NCBI RefSeq assembly: GCF_016584085.1
Contig: NZ_NRSJ01000007.1
Location: forward strand, 62,001 to 126,000
DNA length: 64,000 nucleotides
Source of the DNA: Halochromatium glycolicum
Lineage (GTDB): Bacteria > Pseudomonadota > Gammaproteobacteria > Chromatiales > Chromatiaceae
Direction of reading: 5' to 3'
In this document: positions 18,192-26,137 of the stretch, piece by piece
Position numbering within the stretch: the first letter of the stretch is position 1
Layout: each line of letters starts with the position of its first letter
Notes under the pieces: generated by a model
Databases searched by the model: none
What the model was told of the DNA's origin: nothing
Seen by the model: the letters and a program-made list of their open reading frames with translations, nothing else
Program-made: the position numbers and the translations under genes

Positions 18192-18875
18192 CTAGCTCGT
18201 GGTGCCGGGACTGGGCTCGTCGGGCCCCCGATCGTCACCGATCCGGCCCTCGGTGCCGGCAAGCAGGTTGCGGATATTGCTCCGATGGCGCCAGAAGAGG
18301 ATCAGGGTCATCAGCGTCTGCATGCCGACCAGCACTGCAGTGCCCTGCTCGGCATGCAGGGGCCAGAGCAGCCAGACGAGGAGGGGGGCGAGGGCCATCG
18401 AGATCAGTGCCGAGGCCGACGAGACCTTGAGCACCTTGGCGACGAACAGCCAGATGGCGGCGACTGCGGCGCCGAGCGGCAGTAGCAGGCCGAATTGCAC
18501 GCCGAGCGCGGTTGCGACGCCTTTACCGCCCTTGAACCCGAAGAACACCGGGTAGAGATGGCCGAGGAAGGCCGCGAGTCCGACGCCGGCCAGAAGCCAG
18601 GCGCTGGCGTCTACGATCCCGGTGGCGCCGAGTAGGTGCGCTGCAAACATCGGCAGGAAGCCTTTGAGGCTATCGCCGAACAGCGTGATCGCGGCGGCCT
18701 TGCGCGCCTTGGGGCCGCCGATACGCAGCACATTGGTGGCGCCGGGGTTACCTGAGCCCTGTGTGCGCGGATCAGGGAGCCTCATGAGCCGGCAGACGAT
18801 GATCGCGCTGGAGATCGAACCGAGCAGGTAGGCGGCTGCGACGAGCGTGAGGTCGAAGAGCAAGAGCGTATTCAT
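18192..18875 (-). CDS. plsY: Glycerol-3-phosphate acyltransferase PlsY, 227 aa
   Basis: PlsY is an integral membrane enzyme that acylates glycerol-3-phosphate from acyl-phosphate, the first step of phospholipid synthesis. It has about five membrane segments and the three PlsY motifs: GSGNPGATNVLR (phosphate loop), GFKGGKGVAT and the C-terminal FWRHRSNIRNLLAGTE. The start is taken at MNTLLLFDL (18875); an ATG three codons upstream (18884) is equally possible. It runs convergent with tsaD and is divergent from folB, a usual neighbourhood (tsaD-plsY-folB). Confidence 0.94.
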   Translation of the reverse strand: MNTLLLFDLTLVAAAYLLGSISSAIIVCRLMRLPDPRTQGSGNPGATNVLRIGGPKARKAAAITLFGDSLKGFLPMFAAHLLGATGIVDASAWLLAGVGLAAFLGHLYPVFFGFKGGKGVATALGVQFGLLLPLGAAVAAIWLFVAKVLKVSSASALISMALAPLLVWLLWPLHAEQGTAVLVGMQTLMTLILFWRHRSNIRNLLAGTEGRIGDDRGPDEPSPGTTS

Positions 18876-19000
18876 GGGCGGCATTGGACGGTGTTGTCGG
18901 ACTGCGGTCAAGCGCTGCGCGGTGGATGTCTCGTTGGCCGGGGGGGGCGTCGCCCGGTTGTTGAGCCGGCCAGACTCTCCTGTTGGATCGCTTGGAGACC

Positions 19001-19030
19001 CAATCAAAACGGCCGCTTGACTCGCGCAAG
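19001..19030 (-). repeat. Dispersed short repeat R3, copy 1
   Basis: On the minus strand this reads CTTGCGCGAGTCAAGCGGCC then GTTTTGATTG. The same 28-30 bp block occurs twice at 45488-45516 and 45569-45598. This copy lies alone in the plsY-folB gap, about 125 bp before the plsY start. Confidence 0.75.
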
Positions 19031-19230
19031 TTTCTGTTTTAAATGGCTTTGTAAACGATTCTATTATTGCGCCTCAGGGGCCGAGGCTCGTCGGCGCATC
19101 AGACGGTTACCTGCTTGCTGAAGTGTGCAGCGGCCGTTTCCGGCTTGCAAACACCGCACGAGCCGCCATGATGCGGGCAGACTTGACCCGGCCACCGCGT
19201 GTTGACGCGCAGTAGTTGAGCACGACAGGC

Positions 19231-19596
19231 ATGGATATCGTATTCATCAAGGCGTTACGGATCGAGACCGTCATCGGCATCTACGACTGGGAGAAGGCGA
19301 TCCGGCAGCCGGTCGTGCTCGACCTCGAGATGGCCAGCGACGTCGACCGCGCAGCGGCCAGCGATCGGATCGCGGATGCGCTCGATTACAAGGCCGTCTC
19401 CAAACGCTTGAAGCAATTCGTCGGCGATGCCCGGTTCGAGCTGGTCGAGACCCTGGCCGAACGGTGCGCAACCATCGTCCGGGAGGAGTTCGCGGTGCCC
19501 TGGGTGCGGTTGACCCTGAACAAGGTCGGCGCAGTCTCCGATGCCGAAGGCGTCGGGGTGGTTATCGAGCGGGGCGAGCGGCCAGCGGCGGGTTGA
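19231..19596 (+). CDS. folB: Dihydroneopterin aldolase, 121 aa
   Basis: FolB cleaves 7,8-dihydroneopterin to 6-hydroxymethyl-dihydropterin in folate synthesis. The protein begins MDIVFIKALRIETVIGIYDWEK, with the conserved IYDWE substrate-binding segment, DALDYKAVSKRL in the middle, and the catalytic Lys in LTLNKVGAVSDAEGVGV. A TTG at 19216 would add five residues; the ATG at 19231 fits the family better. Length is normal. folK, the next enzyme of the pathway, is 262 bp downstream beyond a tandem repeat. Confidence 0.95.
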   Translation: MDIVFIKALRIETVIGIYDWEKAIRQPVVLDLEMASDVDRAAASDRIADALDYKAVSKRLKQFVGDARFELVETLAERCATIVREEFAVPWVRLTLNKVGAVSDAEGVGVVIERGERPAAG

Positions 19597-19654
19597 GCGC
19601 AGCCCCGCTCTTATGATCGTGTGATCGTGGCGCGCGAGGCGTGGACGCGAGGTC

Positions 19655-19804
19655 GGAGCGCCCTATGCCAAGAGAGCCACTTGAAGTCTGTTCAGAGGTC
19701 GAATTGATTCGAGCAGTCAGTCCTGTTGGGAGCGCCCTGCACCAGAAGGGGGCGCTTGAGGTTCGCTCAGAGGTCGAATTCACGCAAACGGTTGCTCCTG
19801 TGGG
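19655..19804 (+). repeat. Two-copy tandem repeat of about 75 bp between folB and folK
   Basis: Copies start at about 19655 and 19729. Both contain GGAGCGCCCT, then CTTGARG, TCAGAGGTCGAATT and TCCTGT in the same order at the same spacing. They are about 70 percent alike. One frame reads LEVCSEVEL and LEVRSEVEF in register, because 75 is a multiple of three, but no gene is otherwise supported. Confidence 0.7.
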
Positions 19805-19858
19805 GAAGCGGTCGATCGCCGTTGCTCGTGCAAGCAAGCACTGCCACCAGCGAGAACG

Positions 19859-20416
19859 ATGAGCCACGCGGACGCTAGCGCTGGGGAGTCTTTCGCCGCC
19901 GGGTCTTCGGGCGATCATCTACAGCCGTTGCAGCGCTGCTGGGTGAGCCTGGGCAGCAACCAGGATCGCGAGCGCTCGCTGCGGGCCGCCGTCTCGGCGC
20001 TGGAGCAGGAATTCGGCCCTTTGGTCCTGTCGCCGGTCTATGAGTCCGAGGCCGAGGGCTTCGATGGCGCGCCCTTCTTGAATCTGGTCGCAGGCATCCA
20101 GACCCGACGCGGGATCGGCCAGCTACGCGCATTGTTAAGACGGATCGAATCCGAGAATGGCCGGGAGCGCGGCGGCGAGCGCTTCGCGCCGCGTACGCTT
20201 GACCTCGATCTGCTTACCTGGGGCAACTGGTCCGGTGAGATCGATGGCTACCGCATCCCGCGCGACGAGATCCTCCGCTACGCCTTCGTGCTCGGACCAC
20301 TCGCCGATGTGGCCCCCGATGAGCGTCATCCAACCGATGGTCGTACCTATGCCGAGCTCTGGGCCGAGCTGGGGCCAGGCTGGGCGCCGCTGCGCCCCTG
20401 TCGGTTGGACTTCTAG
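19859..20416 (+). CDS. folK: 2-amino-4-hydroxy-6-hydroxymethyldihydropteridine pyrophosphokinase, 185 aa
   Basis: HPPK activates hydroxymethyl-dihydropterin with ATP before condensation with p-aminobenzoate. The core motifs are WVSLGSNQDRERSLRAAV (residues about 28-45), VYESEAEGFDGAPFLNLVA, and the ATP/Mg motif RFAPRTLDLDLLTWG, then IPRDEILRYAFVLGPLADVAP. It carries about 25 extra N-terminal residues, so translation may begin somewhat later. It shares direction with folB. The 262-bp gap between them is longer than expected for a tight operon. Confidence 0.93.
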   Translation: MSHADASAGESFAAGSSGDHLQPLQRCWVSLGSNQDRERSLRAAVSALEQEFGPLVLSPVYESEAEGFDGAPFLNLVAGIQTRRGIGQLRALLRRIESENGRERGGERFAPRTLDLDLLTWGNWSGEIDGYRIPRDEILRYAFVLGPLADVAPDERHPTDGRTYAELWAELGPGWAPLRPCRLDF

Positions 20417-20611
20417 AACGATCCGTTCTGGCGGTTGCTGTCTGGAACGGGAGCTGTATCGTCACTTGCCCTGGTTTCCGTACACGCTGAACCCATCGGT
20501 GCTGACTGTTCCGGCGCTTTCTGTCCGGCGATCACGCGGAATGGCTATAGATCGATTGGCTCGATTCTCAGACGGCGGGTTATCCCGATTAGGAAACAAC
20601 GGGGGCCAGCA

Positions 20612-21409
20612 TCAGACCGTGCGCAGTCGCTCGAGCCGCAGTCGATGCCGTGAATCGAACAGCCGCCGGGCGCCGATCCAGACTGCGGCGACACTGCCGA
20701 GCCCGGTGCCGCCGGCGATCAGGAACATGATCAGCAGCTGATACTTGGCCGCCTCCATCGGCGGGCTGCCAGCCAGGATCTGGCCGGTCATCATCCCTGG
20801 CAGGCTGACGATGCCAGCGGTGGCCATCGCGTTGGTGATCGGGATCAGTCCGGCGCGCAGCGCATCGCGGCGGATATCGGCGATGGCCTCGTCCCAGGTG
20901 GCGCCGAGCAGCAGCCGCGCCTCGATCTTGGCGCGGCCCTCCCAGGCCTGGCGGCTGAGCCCGTCGAGCGCGACCGCGATCCCGTTCATCGTGTTGCCGA
21001 GCAGCATGCCCAGCAGCGGGATCAGGTATTGCGGCTGATACCAGGGCGTGACGCCGATGAACAGGGTGAGCGCGAGCACGGTGATGCTGAACGAGGACAG
21101 GAACATCGAGAGCGCGCCGATCCCGTAGCCCCAGGCCCCGCGAAAGCGCCGCCGTTGGCGCGCCATCACCTCCCAGCCGGCAACCGAGAGCATCATCAGC
21201 GCGAGCAGCCCGAGCAGCAGCGGGTCGGTGGTCGCGAACAGCACCTTCAGCACCAGCCCCAGCAGGACGAGTTGGACCGTGCTGCGGGCGGCAGCGATCA
21301 GGATGCGGCGCTCGATGCCGAGATGCAGCCGCCATGAGAGCCAGGCCAGGAGCAGCACCAGGCCGGCGGCCAGGGCTAGGTCGAGCGGGCTGAGCGAGAT
21401 CAGGTCCAT
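20612..21409 (-). CDS. fetB: FetB-type ABC transporter permease (UPF0014), 265 aa
   Basis: The protein has about seven hydrophobic segments and the UPF0014 signatures: ARSTVQLVLLGLVLKVLF near residue 42, and the cytoplasmic coupling block LLLGATWDEAIADIRRDALRAGLIPITNAMATAGIVSLPGMMTGQILAGSPP. In E. coli FetAB exports iron and protects against oxidative stress. It follows the ATPase gene on the same strand after a 184-bp gap, longer than usual. That gap carries a 24-bp tandem duplication at the ATPase stop codon. Confidence 0.9.
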   Translation of the reverse strand: MDLISLSPLDLALAAGLVLLLAWLSWRLHLGIERRILIAAARSTVQLVLLGLVLKVLFATTDPLLLGLLALMMLSVAGWEVMARQRRRFRGAWGYGIGALSMFLSSFSITVLALTLFIGVTPWYQPQYLIPLLGMLLGNTMNGIAVALDGLSRQAWEGRAKIEARLLLGATWDEAIADIRRDALRAGLIPITNAMATAGIVSLPGMMTGQILAGSPPMEAAKYQLLIMFLIAGGTGLGSVAAVWIGARRLFDSRHRLRLERLRTV

Positions 21410-21564
21410 GGTTCGACGATCTCAGCGCGGGCATGGGGCTCTGAGGCCAGCCGTCGCGTGACCGCGCCGGCCCTTTGGGTCGCCGGACGAGCCCTTATGA
21501 CCGAGCAGCCGACCAAGTCGGCCTCGGGGCTCGGTTTGCGCGCTGGGCGAGTCGAGCGCTGCAT

Positions 21565-21612
21565 CTTGGTCACTCTGACTGCAGGCGGCTTGGTCACTCT
21601 GGCTGCAGGCGG
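21565..21612. repeat. 24-bp direct tandem duplication across the fetA stop codon
   Basis: Two adjacent 24-bp units beginning CTTGGTCACTCT and ending CTGCAGGCGG (21565-21588 and 21589-21612) differ at one base. The fetA stop codon (21594-21596) lies in the second unit, so a slip here would change only the extreme C-terminus or the spacer to fetB. Confidence 0.85.
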
Positions 21613-22376
21613 CCGGCATCGACGACGAAGCGGCGGCCACCGATTGCCGGCGCCAAGCGCTCGCGCTGATCCGGGTCATGGCTGGCCCAGAGCACGGCCG
21701 CGTGGTGGTTGCGGCGGTAGGCATCGATGAGTCGTTCGGCCCGCTCGCGGTTGGCCGGGTCCAGGTTCGCGGTGGCCTCGTCCAGTAGCAGCACCTCGGG
21801 CCGATTGGCCAGTAATCGGGCCAGCGCAAGCCGCTGGCGCTCGCCGGTCGAGAGCCGCAGGACGTCCCAGTCGAGCACGTCGGGCTCGAAGCCGAGCTGC
21901 GCGAGCAGTGGGTGCAGCGGGCTGGCCTGCGCGCGCTGTCGATCGGCTGCGGCGGCCGTGGGCTCGGCAACGGCTGCGACAGCCGTTTCGGCAGCGACGA
22001 CGGACGCTGCAGGCTGCGACGCTCCAGGCTGCGCGGAATCGCGGGCATGAGCACCGGTCTCGCCCGCGATGGGCACGCTGGCGTCGTCAACGCCGGGCGC
22101 CATGAAGTGCGCGCCGACCCGGTCCGCCCACCAGCCGCTCTCGGCGGGCAGCAGGCCGACGCGCCGCCGCCACTCGGGCGCGGGCAGCCCCGAGCGCGGC
22201 TGCTGGTCAAGGAGCACCTCGCCCGCGTTCGGGTCGAGATCGGCGATCGCGCGCAGCAGCAGGCTCTTGCCGGCTCCGGATGGGCCGGAGATGAAGACTA
22301 GCTCGCCGGCCGCGAGCTGCAGGTCGATCGGTTCGAGCCGCAGCGGCTGCAGCCGTTTGAGCGTCAATGCGGCCAT
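21594..22376 (-). CDS. fetA: FetA-type ABC transporter ATPase with an Ala-rich insertion, 260 aa
   Basis: Walker A is GPSGAGKS (residues 31-38), the signature LSTGERQRLALARLL (175-189) and Walker B VLLLDEATANLD (195-206). The Q-loop region is LLPAESGWWADRV. Between the Q-loop region and the signature, at residues about 97-150, is an Ala-rich low-complexity stretch (AVAAVAEPTAAAADRQ) not expected in FetA. It lies at the outer face of the helical domain and may be a tolerated loop. Its ATG overlaps the trmB stop by one base (ATGA), so the two are translationally coupled. FetB is the partner permease. Confidence 0.88.
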   Translation of the reverse strand: MAALTLKRLQPLRLEPIDLQLAAGELVFISGPSGAGKSLLLRAIADLDPNAGEVLLDQQPRSGLPAPEWRRRVGLLPAESGWWADRVGAHFMAPGVDDASVPIAGETGAHARDSAQPGASQPAASVVAAETAVAAVAEPTAAAADRQRAQASPLHPLLAQLGFEPDVLDWDVLRLSTGERQRLALARLLANRPEVLLLDEATANLDPANRERAERLIDAYRRNHHAAVLWASHDPDQRERLAPAIGGRRFVVDAGRLQPE

Positions 22377-23221
22377 CAGCGGCGGCGATAGAGCAGGTCG
22401 TGCACCGGATGGCCGAGGCGCTGGCCGCGGCGCTCGAACTTGGTGATCGGCCGCGATGCCGGGCGCTCAGCATAACGGCCGGGTCCGGCTTGGTTGACGA
22501 ACAGCTCGGGGGCGCCGTCGAGCATCGCCAGCATCCATTCCGCATAGGGCGGCCAGTCGGTGGCGAGGTGAAAGGTCCCGCCTGGCCGCAGGGCGCGCGC
22601 GACCGCGGCGATGAAGTCCGGCTGCACGATCCGCCGCTTGTGATGGCGCTTCTTCGGCCAGGGGTCCGGGAAGAACAGCTGCACGGTCTCCAGGCAGCCG
22701 GCCGGCAGGCCGGTGCTGAGCAGGGCGCTGGCATCGGCGCGCAGCACGCGGACGTTGTCGAGCCCGAGACGCTCGAGTGCGAGCAGCAGGTGGCCGATGC
22801 CGGGCCGGTGGACCTCGAGGCCGATGAAGTCGCGTTCCGGCGCGGCCGCGGCCATCGCCGCTAAGGATTCACCGTCGCCGAAGCCGATCTCGAGCGTGAT
22901 CGGCCGTGCGCATGGCCGCCGGGCCTCGGCCTGCGTCGTCGCGTGCTCGGCGCTGGGCCTCGCGGCCTTTGTCCGCGGCTGTGCGCCCCCGAACAGCGTG
23001 CATGGGTCGAGCACCCTGTTCGGCTGCCAATCGACGCCGAAACGCGGCCAGAGCTCGCGAAAGGCGCGCTCCTGGGCGGCCGTGAGCCGCCCCTCGCGCA
23101 GCACGAAACTGCGGATCGGCCGATTTGGAGGGTGACTCGGCTCGGCTGCTTCCGCCGCGCGCACCGAGCGGGCGGCTGCATCGCTCAGGTCGGGGTTGGC
23201 GAGGGTCAGGGTCTTGGTCAT
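22376..23221 (-). CDS. trmB: tRNA (guanine-N7-)-methyltransferase, 281 aa
   Basis: TrmB makes m7G46 in tRNA using S-adenosylmethionine. The N-terminal part has RSFVLREGRLTAAQERAFRELWPRFG. The SAM-binding motif is LEIGFGDGESL, followed by IGLEVHRPGIG, VQLFFPDPWPKKRHHKRRIVQ and the C-terminal ITKFERRGQRLGHPVHDL. About 25 low-complexity residues (residues about 84-108) are inserted just before the SAM motif, making it longer than the usual 220-240 residues. The start could also be seven codons upstream. It is the first gene of a trmB-fetA-fetB operon. Confidence 0.94.
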   Translation of the reverse strand: MTKTLTLANPDLSDAAARSVRAAEAAEPSHPPNRPIRSFVLREGRLTAAQERAFRELWPRFGVDWQPNRVLDPCTLFGGAQPRTKAARPSAEHATTQAEARRPCARPITLEIGFGDGESLAAMAAAAPERDFIGLEVHRPGIGHLLLALERLGLDNVRVLRADASALLSTGLPAGCLETVQLFFPDPWPKKRHHKRRIVQPDFIAAVARALRPGGTFHLATDWPPYAEWMLAMLDGAPELFVNQAGPGRYAERPASRPITKFERRGQRLGHPVHDLLYRRR

Positions 23222-23349
23222 CAGGGACGGAGGTTCTCTCAATTGCCGGCAATCAGGCTGAATGGCGCTAGAATCGATCCGCGGGCATCGATGCTGATGC
23301 CTGCCGTGATCCTGTCTCGATCCACTGGTCGGCTCATCAGGAGGTCATC

Positions 23350-23958
23350 ATGTCCAATCTTGCGTTGCCATCGTTCATCACCGTCGACGATTATCTCGCG
23401 GGCGAGGCCGAGTCGCCGATCAAGCACGAGTATATCGATGGCGAGGTCTTTGCAATGGGCGGCGCCAGCGACGCGCATGTGACCATCTCGCTGAATCTCG
23501 CATCACTGCTGCGCGCCCATCTGCGCGGTGGCCCGTGCCGGGTCTATATCACCGATATGAAGCTGCGGGTGGAGCGGGCCAATGCCTTTTTCTACCCTGA
23601 TGTGCTCGTCACCTGTTCGGCGGCCGATGCGGCCGAGCCCGACTTCAAGCGCGCGCCGACGGTGGTCATCGAGGTGCTGTCGAAGTCCACCGAGGGCTAT
23701 GACCGCGGCGACAAGTTTGCCCGCTACCGCCTGCTCGATAGCCTCCAGGAATATGTCCTGATCGATTCGCGCCGGCGTGCAATTGAGGTCTTTCGGCGTC
23801 ATGCCGACGGCTGGCTGCTGCAGCCAGTGGCCGAGGCGGGGGCACTGAAGCTGCAGACAGTGGATTTCGCCTGCACCATGGACGAGGTCTACGAGGATGT
23901 GACCCTGGAGCCGGAGTGCGATGAGCGCGAGTGCGATCCATCGCCGGAGGCGCATTGA
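23350..23958 (+). CDS. Uma2 family endonuclease (DUF820), 202 aa
   Basis: This is the most canonical of the three Uma2 proteins here. It has FITVDDYLAGEAESPIKHEYIDGEVFAMGGAS, FFYPDVLVTCSAAD, VVIEVLSKSTEGYDRGDKFARYRLLDSLQEYVLID and the C-terminal CTMDEVYEDV. The conserved Asp of YPDV and the Glu of IEVLS form the predicted PD-(D/E)XK site. It is preceded by AGGAGGTC about 7 bases before the ATG, a strong ribosome site. It is divergent from trmB and is followed by repeat R1. Confidence 0.93.
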   Translation: MSNLALPSFITVDDYLAGEAESPIKHEYIDGEVFAMGGASDAHVTISLNLASLLRAHLRGGPCRVYITDMKLRVERANAFFYPDVLVTCSAADAAEPDFKRAPTVVIEVLSKSTEGYDRGDKFARYRLLDSLQEYVLIDSRRRAIEVFRRHADGWLLQPVAEAGALKLQTVDFACTMDEVYEDVTLEPECDERECDPSPEAH

Positions 23959-24093
23959 GACGGAGCGAGTGTCCCGCGCACGACCCGCGCACCACCCTGG
24001 CCGGCAGCGCATCGGGCGCGAGCTGACGCTGCCCTCCCACGGCCGCGGGATCGCCGCCTGAGCTTATACAGGAACTCAGCACGGCGGCCCGAC

Positions 24094-24277
24094 TAGTGCA
24101 AGACAGCGGAACTCCCGAGACCGATGGTCGCTGCCGCCAATGGTCGTGGGGTAGGAGCCCGCTGGCGGGCGATTGTCGCAGCCGTGAGCGCGGCCTGATC
24201 GCCCGCAAGCGGGCTCCTACAGCGCTGAGAGCCAGATGGCAGGACAAGGGTCTCGGCATTGCTGACGCGATGCACTA
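24094..24277. repeat. Dispersed palindromic repeat R1, copy 2
   Basis: This 184-bp element begins TAGTGCAAGACAG and ends GACGCGATGCACTA, so its outer ends are inverted (TAGTGCA/TGCACTA). Its centre is a long palindrome: GTAGGAGCCCGCTGGCGGGC at 24151-24170 against GCCCGCAAGCGGGCTCCTAC at 24201-24220. It fills most of the gap between the Uma2 gene and thiG. The GTAGGAGC core resembles REP-type sequences known from pseudomonads, which is a resemblance only. Copy 1 is at 3412-3595. Confidence 0.85.
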
Positions 24278-24310
24278 GAGGATGTCCAGACGCGGCTCAG
24301 GCATCGGTCT

Positions 24311-25108
24311 TCAGAAGAAGGTGCCCTCGATCGGCGATGAGGCCGAGGCGTAGCGCTTCGCGGGCATGCGTCCGGCTAGGTAGGCCTCGCGGCCGGCCTC
24401 GATGCCCTTGCGCATCGCGCTGGCCATCAGCACCGGGTCCTTGGCGGCGGCGATTGCGGTGTTCATCAGCACGCCGTCGCAGCCGAGCTCCATTGCGATG
24501 GCGGCATCGGAGGCGGTGCCGACGCCGGCATCGACCAGGACCGGCACGCTGGCGTTCTCGACGATGGTCAGGATGTTGAGCCGATTACGGATGCCGAGCC
24601 CGGAGCCGATCGGGGCGGCCAGCGGCATCACCGCACAGCAGCCGATCTCTTCCAGACGCTTGGCGATGATCGGATCATCATTGGTGTAGACCATCACCTC
24701 GAAGCCGTCCTTGATCAGTTCCTCGGCCGCGCTGATCGTTGCGACCACGTCCGGGAACAGCGTCTTCTCGTCACCGAGCACCTCGAGCTTGACCAGGTTG
24801 TGACCGTCGAGCAGCTCGCGCGCGAGCCGGCAGGTCCGTACGGCGCTGTCGACGTCGCAGCAGCCGGCCGTGTTGGGCAGGATGGTGTAGCGGCTCGGCG
24901 GCAGCAGGTCGAGCACATTGGGCTCGTTCGGCGACTGGCCGATGTTGGTGCGGCGCACTGCCACGGTGACGATCTCGGCGCCGCTCGCCTCGATGGCGGC
25001 GGCGGTCTCATCGAGGTCCTTGTACTTGCCGGTGCCGACGAGCAGGCGTGACTGGTATTCGCGGCCGGCGATGGTGAAGCTGTCTGGAGTGCGGGTTGCT
25101 GCGGTCAT
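24311..25108 (-). CDS. thiG: Thiazole synthase, 265 aa
   Basis: ThiG forms the thiazole phosphate of thiamine from deoxyxylulose-5-phosphate, dehydroglycine and the ThiS thiocarboxylate. The product begins [29 protein letters not shown]. It has [36 protein letters not shown], the active-site Lys region [16 protein letters not shown], and the phosphate-binding [29 protein letters not shown]. Seven extra codons upstream (to 25129) are possible but do not fit the family. thiS is upstream on the same strand but separated by about 690 bp containing repeat R2. Confidence 0.96.
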   Translation of the reverse strand: MTAATRTPDSFTIAGREYQSRLLVGTGKYKDLDETAAAIEASGAEIVTVAVRRTNIGQSPNEPNVLDLLPPSRYTILPNTAGCCDVDSAVRTCRLARELLDGHNLVKLEVLGDEKTLFPDVVATISAAEELIKDGFEVMVYTNDDPIIAKRLEEIGCCAVMPLAAPIGSGLGIRNRLNILTIVENASVPVLVDAGVGTASDAAIAMELGCDGVLMNTAIAAAKDPVLMASAMRKGIEAGREAYLAGRMPAKRYASASSPIEGTFF

Positions 25109-25523
25109 GGGTCTCTCAGGGAATCTCAAACGGATGTCAAAACAGGGTGGTCAAGAGGGCGCAATCAGGTGCGGCCTCGGCGACTGGACCAAGAGGCCCG
25201 ATCAGCGCGAGGGCCGAGGCCGCAAAATGGTGCTGCGGTGCGATGGTCGAAGTCTCACGATCGACAGTCCTTGATCATGCTTGGTGACGCCGGGCGAGCG
25301 GTGATGCGATCTGGGCTTTGATGCGATCTGGGCTTTGGCGACGTCGGCGACTGCGAATCCCCCAGGCTCACCGTGAATCACGCGGGATTCATCGTCCGGC
25401 GTGGCGCCGTGCCATGAACGTTAGCCTAGGCGCGCCGCCAGGCCCAGTCGGATCGACTCCTTCTGATTCCGCGTTCCTTGGGCCTCTGATTGACCATCGA
25501 CCTCGGCCGACGGTTTCGGCACA

Positions 25524-25687
25524 TAAGGCGATTTCTGTCAAGGCTCATACCGCCTTGCTGGTCTTTTCGCTCGCCTTCTTCGTCGCGCCGCCGGTCACAT
25601 AGCCCGGCTATGCTCCCGGCGACGCTCCTCGAAGGCAAACGACAATCCTGCGCAATTCGGTACGAGCTTTTCCGGCAATCGCCTAAG
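25524..25687. repeat. Dispersed long-hairpin repeat R2, copy 1 (MITE-like)
   Basis: The 164-bp element starts TAAGGCGATT and ends AATCGCCTAA. Its two halves are imperfect inverted copies of each other along their whole length, around a centre CATAGC-CCG-GCTATG at 25597-25611, so the single strand could fold into one hairpin of about 78 bp per arm. A copy in the opposite orientation at 45604-45766 differs at only two internal positions, which suggests recent movement. The remaining parts of the thiS-thiG gap hold a 17-bp two-copy tandem repeat (25303-25336) and nothing else I can name. Confidence 0.9.
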
Positions 25688-25800
25688 GTCTTGGCTGCGC
25701 CCGGCCATGGCGCATTGGCAGGCCATGCTGATGAAACCATAGCGGATGTTCACCGACTCTGGCGCTGCGGATTGTCGAGCGCGGTCGTGAAGACGGCGCA

Positions 25801-26001
25801 TTAGCCGCCGCCGACAGCGTGGATGATCTCGACGCTGTCGCCGGTGCGAAGCTCGTGCTCCGAGAACTGGCTGCGCGGGACGAGCTCACGGTTCACCTCG
25901 ACCGCCAGCCGGCGGTCGCCAAGACCGAGCTGCTCGATGAGTCCGGACATGCTGATACGCTCCGGAACGTCGGTGGGGGTACCGTTGACGATGATCTGCA
26001 T
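25801..26001 (-). CDS. thiS: Thiamine biosynthesis sulfur carrier protein ThiS, 66 aa
   Basis: ThiS is a small ubiquitin-fold protein whose C-terminal Gly-Gly is adenylated by ThiF and thiocarboxylated to supply sulfur for the thiazole ring. The product MQIIVNGTPTDVPERISMSGLIEQLG ends in VEIIHAVGGG, the required diglycine tail. Longer frames upstream lack family likeness, so 26001 is the start. The R2 repeat lies between this gene and thiG, its direct functional partner, and may have separated a once tighter pair. A divergent acyl-CoA synthetase gene starts 137 bp away. Confidence 0.95.
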   Translation of the reverse strand: MQIIVNGTPTDVPERISMSGLIEQLGLGDRRLAVEVNRELVPRSQFSEHELRTGDSVEIIHAVGGG

Positions 26002-26137
26002 GAGCTGTTGACTCCTGGCGATGCGGTCGTGCTGCTGCATCGATGTGTGAAATGGCGGTTCCTGTGAGCGCGGTTCCTGATCTAGACTGCGCCGCTGAAT
26101 CGAACGAGAGCTAGCGCCTAACACGAGGACTCGTCAA

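Noticed and set aside
25595..25801. Shared reading frames in both R2 copies as a small protein family
   Set aside because: The two copies are almost identical DNA, so equal translations are automatic. The frame has no ribosome site and lies inside a palindrome.
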